Positions 1-13,870 of a stretch of 64,000 nucleotides of DNA are shown piece after piece. Under the pieces are notes generated by a model. The model made no database searches and was not told the DNA's origin. It was given only the letters and a program-made list of their open reading frames with translations. A program made the position numbers and the translations under genes. Origin of the DNA: Lingula anatina. Lineage: Eukaryota; Brachiopoda; Lingulata; Lingulida; Lingulidae. The stretch lies in NCBI RefSeq assembly GCF_001039355.2, contig NW_019775735.1:610065-674064 (forward strand). The letters run 5' to 3'. Each line of letters starts with the position of its first letter. Position 1 is the stretch's first letter.

Positions 1-3000
1 CCAATTAACCAACTTCAGCTGGCTGACTGATTGATTGGTTGATAATCTTTTTTATCACTTTCGCTGTTTTTTCTATATAGCAGTACACTTCAATCAAAAC
101 TACTTAACTAACAGACTGAAAGCAGAGGAAATGAGAAATTATTAAATTTAGTTAGGAAAGTTAACGTTCTTATCAAAATATGAAGCTTTGGCTTTAGAAC
201 AACCTGTATATTTGTCAGAAATCAAAACTTAATTTGACATATTTCGCTGGTTCGTGCTTATACATCTGAACTAGAGACTGTTAGCCTTGTCTGACTTGAC
301 TGAAAGTTTTCTTTTCCATTTTAAGACACATTATTGTAACATTCAATTCACACCCGGCACATTATATGATAAGTGTTTGAAATAAAGTACAATGATCTAA
401 CAATACTAATAAATATGAACGTTTTAATTGTATTGCTTACCGATAATTTTGAGTAATGCAAAAATATCAATAAATTCAAGATTTATTTTTCTTTTTCTTT
501 TATCGCCCTAAATACTGTCCTTTTAACTTGATTTCTAATTTGGACATGTTTATAAAATTAAACTTTTAAAACCAAGCGTTTAAAGAACAAGAGATCTTGC
601 AGCAGTTGTTTAGGTTTCAATCTCTAAACAGAAAGGCCTGTGACCGGGCTGACAGCACGAAAGCCCACTTTGCAACAGATGCTAATGACAAGAAAATGAG
701 CAGAAATGAGTGTATTTCGTGCAGTTTTACACGGGGCTATGGCCATTACTGCCTATTATGCAATATGTTACCATCCTCTAAATTATTGCCTTTGTCAGGA
801 AATGTTGCGATTTTGGGTTTATTTTCAGAGCGTTTTTTTTCAATTCGTGATCATTTTTGAGTTGCAAAGTACGCACGATAAAGATAGTATAGGCTTTATC
901 TTAATTAAGCTATTTTTTTTTTAATATTTGACCTTTTTAGTCACGTAATATGTTGTGTCTTCACGACAAAGAACAGCTGTCAAAAAGCATTTTTATTTTG
1001 TCTCACTATCAATTTATATTGAAAATTTGACAAAAAATCTTCAACAAGCACTGTTTAAGTTTGAATAATTTTGAGCACATGAAATTATACGTGTATATTT
1101 ATTAGATAAAACAATTGCACAATACAGCTGTAGAATATAACTGTGTCTATGCGCATTTTTGCATTGAATGATATTAGAGGTACATGATAATAGTTCTTCA
1201 CTCGGATATCTAGGATGTCTTTTTGAAGCTAAGTATCATCAGCTTTCCTTTTTGTCGGATAAACACATCACATTTCACAAAATTTATATTTTCATTTTCT
1301 CATAGGATTTGCTAAAGGTAAATAAGTTTAATTAGACTATGTTAACATTCGTTTGTTACGGTATACTTGTCAGTTGCAATTTTAATATCAAGTAAATAGT
1401 GTTGCAAAATTATTGTTATTATTATTCATCTTTTTATCATATAATTTTATTAAGTTTTTATTTTGTGAGTCTATACATGTTTGTGTGAACTTTTTAAAAT
1501 TCAATTTTTTTATTTCAGTATTTTGAGAATGGATTACGATTGGGATAGAAAGCATTCTCAGTAAATGTCAAGTGCATTTTTATATTCAGATTTCCACATG
1601 TAATCTTTTTACAAGTTCATCCGACGATGCCTTCTCGCATTTTCCTCGAGGTCGTCAGCACATTGTGCACATAGTGTATTGAACTAAAATTGAGATTTCG
1701 TTTTATATTTGCGTGTCAATCAGAGGCAATTTTGTCTATGTATTCACAGCAGTATTGTACATGTACTATGAAAAATCGCATCCTACGTGCAGGAACCACA
1801 TGTGCGCGCTCCTTCAATAACGTGCAAAAAATAACGTCCATTTTAAACAACAAGCTAAGCAATGGCGTGTGTTGTTGCTAAACTTATTTATGTTTAATGC
1901 TACAGATTCGTTCATCCCAGAGTGTGTTAGATTCCTTTATTTTTCCCGATAAATACCTTTTAAAATCGATGCAATTTTTCAGAAGTGTCAAAAATACAAC
2001 CTAAATGTTTCACCTCACGTTTAAAACAACCGACTGGTTAATTACTTTTGATATACTTCCGTTTTTTGTTTTTTTTTTTTTTATTCGACACATCTGATCC
2101 CGAGAGTCTTACTTACACCTCACATGCATTTAATATAAAGAAAGTTTTCTTACAATTAAATATGTGTCATTGGCAGATTCTCAAAATCGTTCTCCTTTCT
2201 ACTTCATCTTCTAAATATTACAAGAGCGCTGCGTTTCTTAATAATTCATTAATATGTGGCATTGTCATATAGACTGATATAACTTACTTAACCATTTTGT
2301 TCAAACTATATTATAATAATACATAGAATTTTCCCTCCATTTTAACCAAGTGACATCGTCAGATGCGCACTTCATCCTCAGACAAAAAAAATAGGCCCTC
2401 AAGCTGAACAGGTATGCGGAAGCGGGGTCAAGACATCTTGCTTGACGATGTCCCTTCAGGGGCAGTAGTCTTGGAAAAATACCATCACTTTTTAAAAAAG
2501 ATTAACAGTTGAACACCTTCCTTAAACGACACCTATCAAACCAAAACCTGACCCGGTTGAAAAACACGGGCCCGCAGCGAGGAATTTTCTAAACGTGCAT
2601 TGGTTGTTACTTAACAGGGCCGTGATGAATTGTATTTTGGCCCGGATTGGGTGCAAATGAAATGCTTAAAATTTGTGGTTTCCCTCTATACTTAAAGTTG
2701 ACAGCCAATTACCATATGAGAAAAAATCTTAATAACTTAATATGACAATACCACAATTTACAAGTTAATCATAGTTAATAGGCGACAGAGTTGAACGGCT
2801 TAATGGCAGGCATTATAGGCATCAATTTGTCTTGACATCGGTTAAGAAGCATAATGATAGGGGTGTGATGGAAACCGTAGATTAGTCAACCCCGGTTGAA
2901 TTTGGGTACCAAAGGGGCAACAATGGAATAAGTTGACAAACTAACTCCAATGACACCCACTTATCTGTAAATGGGCGCGTTTGCATGTAGTGTCAATATC

Positions 3001-4306
3001 ACGGTGACAATTTTCAACGCTGCGTCCGGTGATGAGGATCATTTAAAGGGCTCCCTGTCCGTCTTTCGCTGTCACAAAAAGCGGCCCACATTTATGGAGT
3101 GCTATCTTTGTATATCGTTTATGTGCAATTACGCAATAAAATTTCAAAATAAAAAATACAAAGTTACAATAACCAGTATTTTCACCAATGCACTGATGTG
3201 AGACTGATCAGATAGCATTTCAATTGGTGAATTTTATCAAGAACTTTTTTAAAACTTTTAACTAAGTCAAAAGATCCATGATTGATTACTGAAAATAAGT
3301 GAGAACGCCTACAGATATAAGCTGCATGCTGAAGATCAGCTAATTGTGTATAAACATTATATGTATTATTACCCGGCTTCAAATCTGCTAAGAACAGCAT
3401 ATCATTTCTTGTGATAATTGGATTTCATTTTTCAGTCAAACCATGCATTCCATTGAATGAATTAACATTAACGGCTGTGTAAGTAAGGGAAATGCGCCCT
3501 GTATGTGTCCTTTCTACAAATATATTTTAGCTGCTGTATCTGGCTGGCTTTCTTATGGCATTCCAGAAGACTGTTATATATCGTACATTAAACATATATA
3601 GATAATAGGGATAAAATGTTTTAGCGTAGTATTCGCTGGATAAATATGCTGATTCTATAATTGTTCTTCAAATCAATACATTTTGAACTTAAAGCGTTTT
3701 GATGACAATTAAATAAAGGTTGGTAGTTATTTAAGTAATTTTATTTTCTGATATATACTGGTACTTTGGCAATAAAGAGTGTGCTTTTCCTTTGTCTTCT
3801 CCCGGTACTTTTGATACACCCCAAAATAACTATTGTCACGCTGATGAAATAAATATGAGCGAAATCGAACCTTTAAGGTTATTTATCAAAGTATGTGCTG
3901 TCAGCACTTACTATTAGAATGCGTTTCGTGTTCAAAACCAACTCATAGTGCTGTCCACATATGTATGTCATTTTTTTAAAGATTAACATGGAAATGTAAT
4001 ATATTACAAAACTGAGATTACGCTAGTATGCCCTATAGATAGCCTATAGTGTTTGAGTTCACAATGGTCATATATTGTCTGGTACTTTACTTTTGGAATT
4101 ATATACCATTTCGTACACATTCTCTGATGCATTTGCCTTCAGTACACTTTGCTTTGTAATGCACCGTTTGGTAAGTTAACATGTAATCCAAAGTATTCGT
4201 GATTGTGAGGTACAATCAAACGTTGTCAAGTACTATTATAAAAATACAATTCAATATTGCAACCTGTCAATACTAGCAGAATGTTAGATCTCTCGTTTTC
4301 TCCTTT

Positions 4307-4361
<55 letters not shown>

Positions 4362-7080
4362 TGGAAACGACGCTTTACAATATATACCAATTCTCTTTTT
4401 AGTATGTCATTTTAGTATGTCTTTTTAGTATTGTTATTTTTAAGTTAATAGTCCATTCGTTGAATCCAATTGTCATATAGATTGCTATAAAATACACATT
4501 TACTTAAAAGGACACGCCCGGACGCTATGGACACAAGTGGACACGCGCAGTTTTTAATTGACAGGATTTCTCAGTCACACAAAGCGTTCGACTAAAAATG
4601 ATCTTCCAGCAAAATGTAGTTATTTAATTCAGGAAGTGTGATCTAAGCATGTATTAAAATTACCAGCAAGTTAACCATCGCCTTCGAGGTCTCAACTCCA
4701 GAAGCAAAAATTCTTCCGTCCACGTGCAGGAGTTAAACTTTCCACTTAGTTTCAATTGCTAATCACTGTTGCTTGCGCGACGTGGCGGAGTTACCAATAT
4801 GTTTCTCGGGTTCATTAAAAATGAATCTGGACGCCGGAGGTCGTATTCCACCGGCTTGAATTCAGTCACTGTGCTGTTGTTCATACATTGGCGCCTGGTT
4901 CCGTAGATTTTCCTCTTCCATTCCCATGACCTCCGAGACCAAGCTTCGCCTCGGGAGTTTCGCCTGTGGTCCTTCAGTGCGACTGCTCCGCGCAGAGCTG
5001 TACAAGCGTGGCATTCTAAAGACGCACCGTATTTGATGGAGTGTGTGAAAGTTTCAAACGCCTTTGTTACCTGGGTACGTACGTGATGTGATGAGTTTGA
5101 TGCTTTTCACGTCGAAACAATGACCTGTCTGACAAGTTTTTCGTGATTCCAGAACTTAACTTGACTTCTCTTAGCTGTCTTTGTGTCCAGGGATGGCAAA
5201 TTTTCACAAGTGAATATACGTTGAATAGACACTGAAACGCAATGTACATAAACACTAGTTACGTAAGATAATGGTTAGGAAAAGATATTTTGAACAACAA
5301 GTCTTGCTGACTTATTTCTAAAGCCATTTGGTATTTCTGCGACGGTGTTCGATGCAATATTGGAACCTAAAATTATCAAACCCGATTTAACTTTTGATGC
5401 GGAAATGAACAAAATTGCTTTTCTTTCGTTTTAACTCCCTTTTTTCGTCCATTAAAAGGCATTTCATGTTCATGTATAAATATGTAAACAAACTAAATAA
5501 GATGGGCAACTGTATCCAACAATCTGTAGTAAAATTGCATAATCAATAACTGCTTATTAAATCTATTGGATTTTATTTGACGCGTTTGGAAAAGATTTAA
5601 AGTTGTTCAGGTGATTGTGGTAGCTTAATAAATTAAGAAATAACCTAAATTGATTGGTGTCACGGTTGTCATTCATCAAGAGAAATCAACAAATAAGTGG
5701 TAGCTTTAACGAGGGTTTGGTTTTGGTAAAATGATTATACAATATTTAAAAAAATTGCCAAAAACGCAATGCCAGAATTAAACCCATGCACACTTGCTGG
5801 CGTTTGTGGTTGTAACTTTCCCAGATTCGGTTCTCTTTAATGGCTCATTTTGGTAATTTTGAAACACTCACCTTCTTTATGAAATGAAATGAAATGAAAT
5901 CTTCGTGCTCCTGTTTTTCCCTTTGTTGACTAACAGGTGCTCTCTTTACAAAGGCTATCATCTATACGTAACCTAAGACAAACTATAACAAGGCAATTCC
6001 ACGAGACTAATTCTGGCGCTGCATTCAAGTTTATTTTGTGTTTGGCGTTGAGATAAAAATTGTTGAGTTGCGACTGAAACGAGAGATAATACTTTAAAGT
6101 ATTTAAAGTTCTGAGAGCTCAAATTGTTAAGTTCGTGACGATTTTCTTTCTTCATTGTCATTCCCCTTTTTTTGTATACATCGAATACCTTACTATTTTT
6201 AGCTGCCAAATGTGATTCAATTAAATATTTCACCTTTAATATAGTGTAAACGTAAAAAGTGGTCGAAACTGATTTGGACTACCCCTATATAGCCGACTTC
6301 AAGTAGTACTAAAAGTCCAAACCTCAGCGACAACAATCCCAGATGTATATATATTTTCGATGGTCAGTATACCTGAATAATCCTAATGACACCAACAGCT
6401 CCTGAGTTACATATTTGTTACAATACATCATAAAAGTTTAATTTAAAATGGGATTACACTCCATCAAAAAATTGGAACAACTTCAGGAGGAATTTAACAC
6501 TTGTATAACTATGAAAATCCACTAAGTAACACCCATTCGTATTGACATTAATTAGCGCTAAAGTTGAAAAAAAGACAATAACTATGTCGTAATTGCATTT
6601 CCAATAATAGATATATCATCGGATTTACTTTTAAAAAATTAGTGCACATGCAATCCTATTTTAGTAGGTCATGCGGCCAAATGCTGGTTTAGTCTGTTTC
6701 GACTTTCACTCTTTTAATTTTATTCTGCTCCTTTGGAAGCAACACGATGCTAGCTCTCAAATAAATATTTTAAACACGCCATTGAATTTTTGATTATTAT
6801 GGGAAAGGATAAAAACTAGAAAAATATTATGATGTTTCCATTGAACTTGTACATTCTAACTTAGTAACTTGAATTTCAGGTTTCTTCATGAAATTTGGAT
6901 TGGTGATTTAAAGACGTTTCATGTTTATTATATATTAACGACAACAGAATCCCCATGGTATCCTACATTTTATACCACTTCACGTTTGGAACAACTACAA
7001 AACCTTACAGATCATGCAGATAAAATTTTATTGATGGTATAAGTTCTTGTTAAAGAAAATCTGTTTTCTATTTATTTCAG
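1..7080. other. gene-free stretch upstream of the Hox exon (intron or intergenic)
   Basis: No ORF here has recognisable protein features. If the homeobox exon at 7081 is spliced to an upstream exon, this is its intron, possibly with the promoter. The stretch from about 4670 to 5080 is more GC- and CpG-rich than its surroundings, but every frame is interrupted by stops, so I could not make a Hox first exon from it. A (CT)n tract lies at 4309-4358 and a short (GAAAT)4 at about 5881-5900. Conserved regulatory elements would be expected next to a Hox gene, but they cannot be shown from one genome. Confidence 0.6.
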
Positions 7081-7334
7081 ATATAACAGACACGAGTAAA
7101 ATACCCAGCAATACCACCCTACCCGCTGTTATTCATATGAGGAAGAAACGCAAGCCGTATTCGAAATACCAAATAGCAGAACTTGAAAGGGAGTACGTCA
7201 GCAACACGTACATCAGCAAGCCAAAGCGTTGGGAACTTAGCCAAAGACTTCAGCTTAGCGAACGCCAAGTGAAAATATGGTTCCAGAATCGGCGGATGAA
7301 GGAAAAGAAAGTGAAAGGAGGCAAGCAGACGTAG
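7081..7334 (+). CDS. posterior Hox (Abd-B / Hox11-13 class) terminal homeobox exon
   Basis: This is the last coding exon of a homeobox transcription factor, which would bind DNA in the nucleus and help pattern the posterior body axis. The exon starts after a good acceptor (pyrimidine-rich, TTTATTTCAG ending at 7080). It enters in a phase that needs one base from the previous exon and ends in TAG at 7332-7334. The 60-residue homeodomain runs from 7137 to about 7316. It has the posterior signature [11 protein letters not shown] at the N-terminal arm, KRWELS in helix 2, and a helix 3 with [17 protein letters not shown], including Gln50 and Asn51. The protein stops five residues after the homeodomain, which is typical of posterior Hox proteins. 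The N-terminal exon is missing from the window or not recognisable. A posterior Hox identity is firm. Which paralogue it is (Hox11/13a, b or c of ambulacrarians, or a Hox9-13 type of another phylum) is not. Confidence 0.9.
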
Positions 7335-7476
7335 TTTCTCTGAAGCAGACGAGAAGACCCGCCGGTCACAGTTTAGAGAGACGCACAAGATGGTTGGACC
7401 CGAAGCAACTGAGGGCTCTTCAAAAGGGTTATTGCGATAGTGTGTGGTGACGTATTGACTCTTTCCTCTGATTACC

Positions 7477-7482
7477 AATAAA
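7477..7482 (+). promoter_or_regulatory. candidate poly(A) signal of the Hox gene
   Basis: AATAAA lies about 145 bases after the homeobox stop codon. A second AATAAA follows at about 7594. Either could end the transcript; the motif match is the only evidence. Confidence 0.45.
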
Positions 7483-7599
7483 CAACCAAATTGTTTGTGA
7501 TTTTCTCTAAAATTTAAAAAAATCTCGTAAATGATGAGACAGTCGAAACTTTTTTTAGAAATAGTCGCAGAAGTCTTCAAATGACTTCGATCGAAATAA

Positions 7600-10500
7600 A
7601 CCTAATGCCAATATCCGACCAAAATGCAGACGTTCATTGGTCAAAGGGCGCACGTGAAATGATCATTTAAAATGATTACGTACAGGGGTCTTTAAAATAT
7701 GTTGATCGACGGTGACCTAGCATAATAAAGATGCAGCAGACTGACGGCTGGTCGTCGATGCATCAAGTGCATGAATACTCGGGTGCATATTTATAGCATC
7801 GGATAATATGCCTTGTCAGGCCCACCAAAATGTACGACTGTTTAGACTGACGAGAATCAAAGTTCGACATAATGTCAACTTTAGAATCACACTTGTAGAT
7901 TCGGGATAAGACCAAATAAGCCCTAAGTTGATTCTTCATTCTGTCCATCTGTGACCAAGAAAACAGCCTTCAATATCTGTCTTTTTCGTGTACCAATACA
8001 CTAAATTGTTGAGTTGTGAGGTTTTATCAACTTTACACTAAATGATTTGTCAGCCGATTGAATACTTGAAACATGATCTTCGTGTTTACATTCTCTCGGG
8101 ATTCATGGATATTCTGACTGCTATACGACAGTAAGAATCAATGATGTTGTATGCATGGAAAGATAAATGCAGTGTTCAGCGTTTTATTCACACGCAGCAA
8201 AAAATAAACACTGTGACACTGACGTTTTACGAGAATATCATATTGTTGGTTCCAGTTGAACAATGTTGTTCTTTCAGGAATAAGATTTTCAAACATTTTT
8301 CCCTTTTGTAATGAATAACAATAAGGCATTCCTTGTCTATGTAACATATAGATATCAAAATATGAATAATATTATATGTTCCAGATATACTTGTAATTGT
8401 ATATGATCTCATTAATATATTTGAAACAGTATTTTTACGTGAGAATACTCAGGTCTCAAGTTTTTGCAGCGAAATAAGATGCACTCAAGGATACTTAATT
8501 AATTATTTCTAGCATCTAAATGGTAATTTAATATGTAGTTATTTATTACACACATGTGAATTTGCTGATGATCTTGTATCAAACACCACACAAATACTAC
8601 TTATATTAGTAAAAGTCAAATATATTGATCCGCATTTTATATTGTAATATTATTGTTAAAGATTTTAAAAGATCTTTGTATATTTCTTGCAATTTTTATA
8701 GAAACGAAAACTGGCAGTAACAATATTTTTCTCGTTTATAAACAGATAATACTGAGGATTATTTCTTATTTCTTGAATGGTTCAGGTACGTATAGTGAGT
8801 ACGTGTAGTAAGTACATAATTCACGAGCAATCATTAGATAGTGTACAGATTGATTAACGAAAATAATATAATAATTCGAGAATCTTATCCTTTTGTATAT
8901 TGACTCAAGGATATTATATATCTATACCGTAAAATCGATCCTACGTGAACACTGATAAATGACTCTTTGAGAGAAATTATATGTAATATTATAAGTTGTA
9001 CCCCAGTATGTACTTAGGGCAGATTTTCCTGCTTTTAATGCACAAAACCAAGACAAAGAAATTATGCTTAAACTTGAGAGTGCAAACATTCCACGTGCTA
9101 AATGAGCTCTTGTACTTTATATGAAAATAAATGAACCATATTATATGCACAGTTGCGTTTTTATCAGCTTTACATGCGCTGCGGTTTGTGTTACACAGAT
9201 ATAAAATATCAACAGATGTTTGACAATTGTTCACGAAAGATACAAATGAAAATTTCTCATTTAAATTTTGTCCTCGATAAATTGATTCCCGGGCAAACAA
9301 ACTCACTTCTCAACTGTTCCGACTGGAATTCGTTCGATCATTTATCGCTCTAGTATACAGAGTCAAAACCTCTGCATATAAGTGGGGCTCGAAAATATAA
9401 TACGCAATTCAGTTGGATTTCCCCCTTCATATTTGTGTATATCGAATCTTTAGAAGGAGATGCCAAGTACCATTATAAATGGTATTTAGTATGACAAGGA
9501 GGTGGGGGACGAATCACGACCTTATGCTCTCTGATTCTGGGAGCATCCGGTCGGTATAGGTGATGTTATGCAATGGAAACTCACATATCACGAGATGGTT
9601 CAATTTGTAAAAAAAAAAAGAGAGCGGTAAGGTTTCGCGTTAAAAAATTAATACTACAGTATATCATCGAGATTGGATATAGAACTTTGTTTGTTGTAAT
9701 CATTAAACCTACGTGTATCCATAGGAGTGAGAATAAACTCTCAGATTAAAAATTCTCACTAGGCAATATAAGCAGTCTTATGTCTGACTGAGACCAAAAG
9801 TTAATCATTTAAGTCTGGGTCCCAACCCTATGTACGGGCTTCTACGTCTATTCTACTATTCTACTCCTATTCTGGCACAGCTTTGATACGTTAAAATAGG
9901 CATTTTGACGGCATACGCAAGCGCGTATGCGTGCACACGTATCTACAATCGCAAGCTAAATGGTGATGGCAGTCTGTTTTTTGTTTTTTTTATTCTTTTG
10001 AGAATTTATAGTGATGTATTTACAGCGTCGTCCTGTATATGCCAATGATGTAGAAAAATCATTAAATCTAAAATGCAGCACACGTCTAATATGAACATCG
10101 AGCGACAGAATGCACTAGAGCTGTGTGCAGTTACAAATGTATGGGTGAGGAAAATGAACAGTATTTAAGCGTTAAAAGGCCCGGGGGAATGTTGGGAAGA
10201 AAGTAGCTCCAATTGAACCCCCTCCCCCCCCCTCACCCCCACCCCCACCCACCTCATCTCCAGATATTTTTGCAAAATAGTTTTGGAAATTTTACAAAGT
10301 CCTGCCATAAACTTCAACAGCTCCTCCCAGCGTTTTTCATGCAAGGGCGTGTTCCTTGTCTGTTTATTCATTCTTTTCTGCATTTCTTTATTCCTTTCGC
10401 TTCAGAGTTTTTCTACTTCGAATGTCACATTTCCCAATCAGTTACTAGATAGGGAAAATATGAAAAATTGAGTTATATAGTTTTCTCTTTATCAAAGAAA

Positions 10501-10935
10501 AGAATGAAACCATCTAAACACCTTCTTCTGTTGCTATTTCAAATTAAAAATTTTGTGCACATTTCTGAATTAATACAGCTGGTCTAATACCGCGGGAAGA
10601 GTATAACACACTGCTCCATTTCTGTGGAATGTGTCTTCTCCAAATGTGCAGTCTCAACTACCGCATTGATATCATCAAAACGTGCAATCCATTTAGGTCT
10701 GTATATTGTATGAGTCATGAAACGTTATGTGCCTTTAATTTTTGTTTTGAACGTAGTATGTGATTTTCTTTTCTTCAGCATCTTTAGTGTATATGTTCAT
10801 ATTACTACAGACAATATGTTTGGCTTCATAAAATCATATTGAATATCAGCTCAGTTTGTAAGATCATCACTGTGTATACGACAAGAATAAATAGTCAACA
10901 AAACACACACCAGAAATAACACCACAGATTCAATA
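7600..10935. other. intergenic spacer between the convergent Hox and NHLH genes
   Basis: No coding signal was found. The stretch is AT-rich, with poly-C patches near 10219-10255 and no repeat family that I recognised. It separates two convergently transcribed transcription-factor genes. Confidence 0.55.
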
Positions 10936-10938
10936 ACA

Positions 10939-10944
10939 TTTATT
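10939..10944 (-). promoter_or_regulatory. candidate poly(A) signal of the NHLH gene
   Basis: On the minus strand this reads AATAAA, about 360 bases after the NHLH stop codon. It is a motif match only. Confidence 0.35.
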
Positions 10945-11305
10945 CACTCTGCGTAGCTGCAGTTTAAATAAGAACTCGAAAAAAAAAGAGAAACGATACT
11001 TAAATGATAACATACCAAGGCCACGAAATATTCATGGATATAATATAAAAGTTGCACAAAATAGCACCGATGGATTATGATACACGATATGACGAGTTAG
11101 GTATTAAATGGAACATGCCTCTGGCGACCTCTCGTTGACGTAGTGTATTCCTTCTGATTGCCTCAGGTGAGACACCGTCGCATTTTGTCACAACCGCCAG
11201 TTTAAATTTTGCAAACGAACACAATCAAGGCGTGCGATGTTCGTCGCTCGATAAAATGAGACGGATGTTAATTCTCCGTATTTAAACAATGCTCTTTCTT
11301 ATGAA

Positions 11306-11656
11306 TCAGCTCAGTTCAAGAACATGGTTAAGATAGGATATGTAACAAATGGCTAATCTAAGAATTTCTATTTTAGATAATTTCTTATCTGGCGGGAGGG
11401 TTGGAAGTAGCTTTCTGAGGTCGGAAAAGGCCACATTAAAAGCTTCTACTCGAATGCGTTCCCTAGTAGCGTGCGCCGTGCGATATTTTTGAGTAGCTCG
11501 TCGTCTTCGCCGTCTCTCCTCACGTGACAAGTGCCCGTTCTCCTGATTGGCTTTCTTAGCGCCACGTGACCCCTGGCTCTGGTTGGCAGCAAAACTTCCT
11601 TTTGAACTTTCCGAATCATCAGGAGAATGGGGCTGCATATTTGTCATATTATTCAT
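11306..11656 (-). CDS. NHLH: HEN/NHLH-family basic helix-loop-helix transcription factor
   Basis: This 116-residue protein is complete in one exon (ATG at 11656, TGA at 11306). Residues 1-45 are polar and low in complexity. The basic region follows, with a run of arginines and then [18 protein letters not shown]. Helix 1 contains [16 protein letters not shown] and helix 2 [18 protein letters not shown]. This is almost the vertebrate NHLH1/NHLH2 (nescient HLH) sequence, and as in those proteins the chain ends within a few residues of helix 2. Vertebrate NHLH proteins are about 133-135 residues, so the N-terminal part here is somewhat shorter. Family members are nuclear E-box-binding factors expressed in developing neurons and work as dimers; a neural role here is inferred from the family. 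The exon has an acceptor-like TTTTTTTTAG ending at 11705, so at least one upstream 5' non-coding exon is likely. The gene converges on the posterior Hox exon about 4 kb away. Confidence 0.93.
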   Translation of the reverse strand: MNNMTNMQPHSPDDSESSKGSFAANQSQGSRGAKKANQENGHLSREERRRRRRATQKYRTAHATRERIRVEAFNVAFSDLRKLLPTLPPDKKLSKIEILRLAICYISYLNHVLELS

Positions 11657-11704
11657 GGAGTTCTTTGGAGGCTTCTATTTTTCCGTTGGAAACTCAATGT
11701 CCTC
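11657..11704 (-). other. 5' UTR part of the NHLH coding exon, after a splice acceptor
   Basis: On the minus strand a T-rich tract ending in TAG (plus strand 11705-11707) precedes 48 bases of leader and then the ATG. I infer that this exon begins at 11704 and that the first, non-coding exon lies further along the minus strand, at higher coordinates. I could not place it. Confidence 0.5.
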
Positions 11705-11837
11705 CTAAAAAAAAGAACAATGGTATTATCAATATTGACAACCATCAAAAGAGAGTGAGTGATATTAGTTATTCAGTTGGAAAGAGTCCGACTGCCTACC
11801 ATACTTTCATTCTGTGATGTATTTTTTCAATTGTTAT

Positions 11838-13826
11838 ATTTTATTTTATTTTATTTTATTTCATATTTCGTACTTATATTTCAGTAGACATTTACGACTG
11901 TATTCAGAGGTTGAAAGGATATACACGTTGTACTGGCTTCTCAGTAATCAAAGCGTGCAATACACAACAAATCGACATTTCCAAAAATATGTATATCATT
12001 TGAAACCCCCTTTTCTTGGGATAGCTTTGAAATAACATGACTGAAACAAGTTAAAAACGTGCGCTTATCTGAACGTTAATAAATGAAGCAGAAACTAAGA
12101 TGTAATAAATACTTTGCCGATCAGGCTCCGTCTTGTCTCAACTGATATTCATAGAAAATTCTCTGCAAAGAATAGGTAGGCTAAATATACATGAATGATT
12201 TGGAATCATTCTAAATACCACAGATTGCAAGGAAAATGGATCAGATGAGCACCAATTACGTCTGAATACTTCTTTGAAAAACAACACATTTTAGAGATCA
12301 CACAATCTTATCTAAATTCTGTAAGTTTCAGGGCTACACACGTGGGATAACACGTGTTTTTTAACAGACTAGGGATTCTAACAACACAACAACCCCATTA
12401 ACAAATAACCAACATTACAAGAGCGTTGACATTCCCTAGACAAATAATCATAGAGTAAAATAGTTAGAGAATCGGATTCAGTTGAACGCGTAATTGATTT
12501 TTTCATTGACATTTGTGAAGATTGTTTGGTCACAAATTACACGTTTATAAAACCATAAACTCCTTTAATTCGCGGCCGGAGGTTCTTTAAATGCATTAAA
12601 ATTATCTTGCCCCAAAATAATGGCAAATAGACCACGGTTAATAGCGGAATACCATCCCTTCACACCCGTTGCACAAAAAAAAAAAAAAAACATTCCACCA
12701 AACATTGCTCCGAAATTTTAGACAAAAAAAAATCGGTCTATTGATTTTTTTCTCAAAGTAAATACAGTAAAGTCTAACTAAACGGCATGTTAGTACTGGC
12801 CTGAAACATTCGTCGTGCATTTATGTTATAAAAAGGGTTCAATATTTGATTAAATTTGGACTAGTACAGATTTATCGTGCGTAGAAATAAAGTTGCACAT
12901 GTAGGCTAAATGATGGCTTAAAAGTTGAGAACATTTGTCGGGCTAAAGGTGTATTGTGAAACAGGCCACAACTGATTTAAATTAAAAAGCATTCTACAAT
13001 GTGACTAAGACACTGAAGACATTTATTTTCTTTTCAACATCAAATTTCATGGTCAATGTCTATTTATTTGTTTACCTAATTATCAAATTGTTTTCGTGCA
13101 CTGGAGAATGGGTTGACAGTTTCACCAATTCCACGAAATTGATGATCTCAAGTCATAGACACGAACACCCCCATTTTCCGGCTCAAAATCGTACTTCGTG
13201 TAGTTAAATGACTGTCGTCAGATTTAAATATCCAGATTACATGTACCTGTGACAGGCACGACTTAATTTATATTTATTTTTCAAAACAAATAAAACCGAT
13301 ATATTCCGAATGTTCTTTAATGGAGAAGGATTATCGCCAATCTGAACTGTATACTACAAAATGCAGAAAACAACAACAACAAAAAAAGAGAAAACTTCTG
13401 TGATCCATGTCAGATGGAATATATAGATTTTTTTTGTAAATTAGAAGACAATGTGTTGTCGTTATTTCCACTGTTTTCACCTTTCAAAATCGATTGATGG
13501 CAGCTGCTGCGAGAAAACATTACACGTCTAGGGTGGGCCGCAGTCACGCAAAATCTCGTGTGAGAAGCAACTTTGAGACCTGTGACTCCACCACGTAAAA
13601 TGTGAAAAAGCATGTGAAAACCATTAAGCAAAAAAGCTTTTGTAATAGACGCAGACAATACGCTGTTAAAAGGATCAGTGCCGTTGGCTAAATAGAAAAT
13701 ATCAATTAAATACAAAGAAAGTGTGGATGAATTATCGATATAAGTTGGTCGGTTTTTTTGCTGTGAACATTCCTATTTTGATGGATATCCTTGAGTGATT
13801 TGATGGTTTATTTTCTCGGTTCAACG

Positions 13827-13870
<44 letters not shown>

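Noticed and set aside
4670-5080. Possible Hox first exon in a GC-richer segment
   Set aside because: All three plus-strand frames contain stops within 40 codons, and no donor gives a usable ORF in the needed phase.
7119-7580. 153-codon minus-strand ORF over the homeobox exon
   Set aside because: It is the antisense shadow of the homeobox coding sequence and has no domain of its own.
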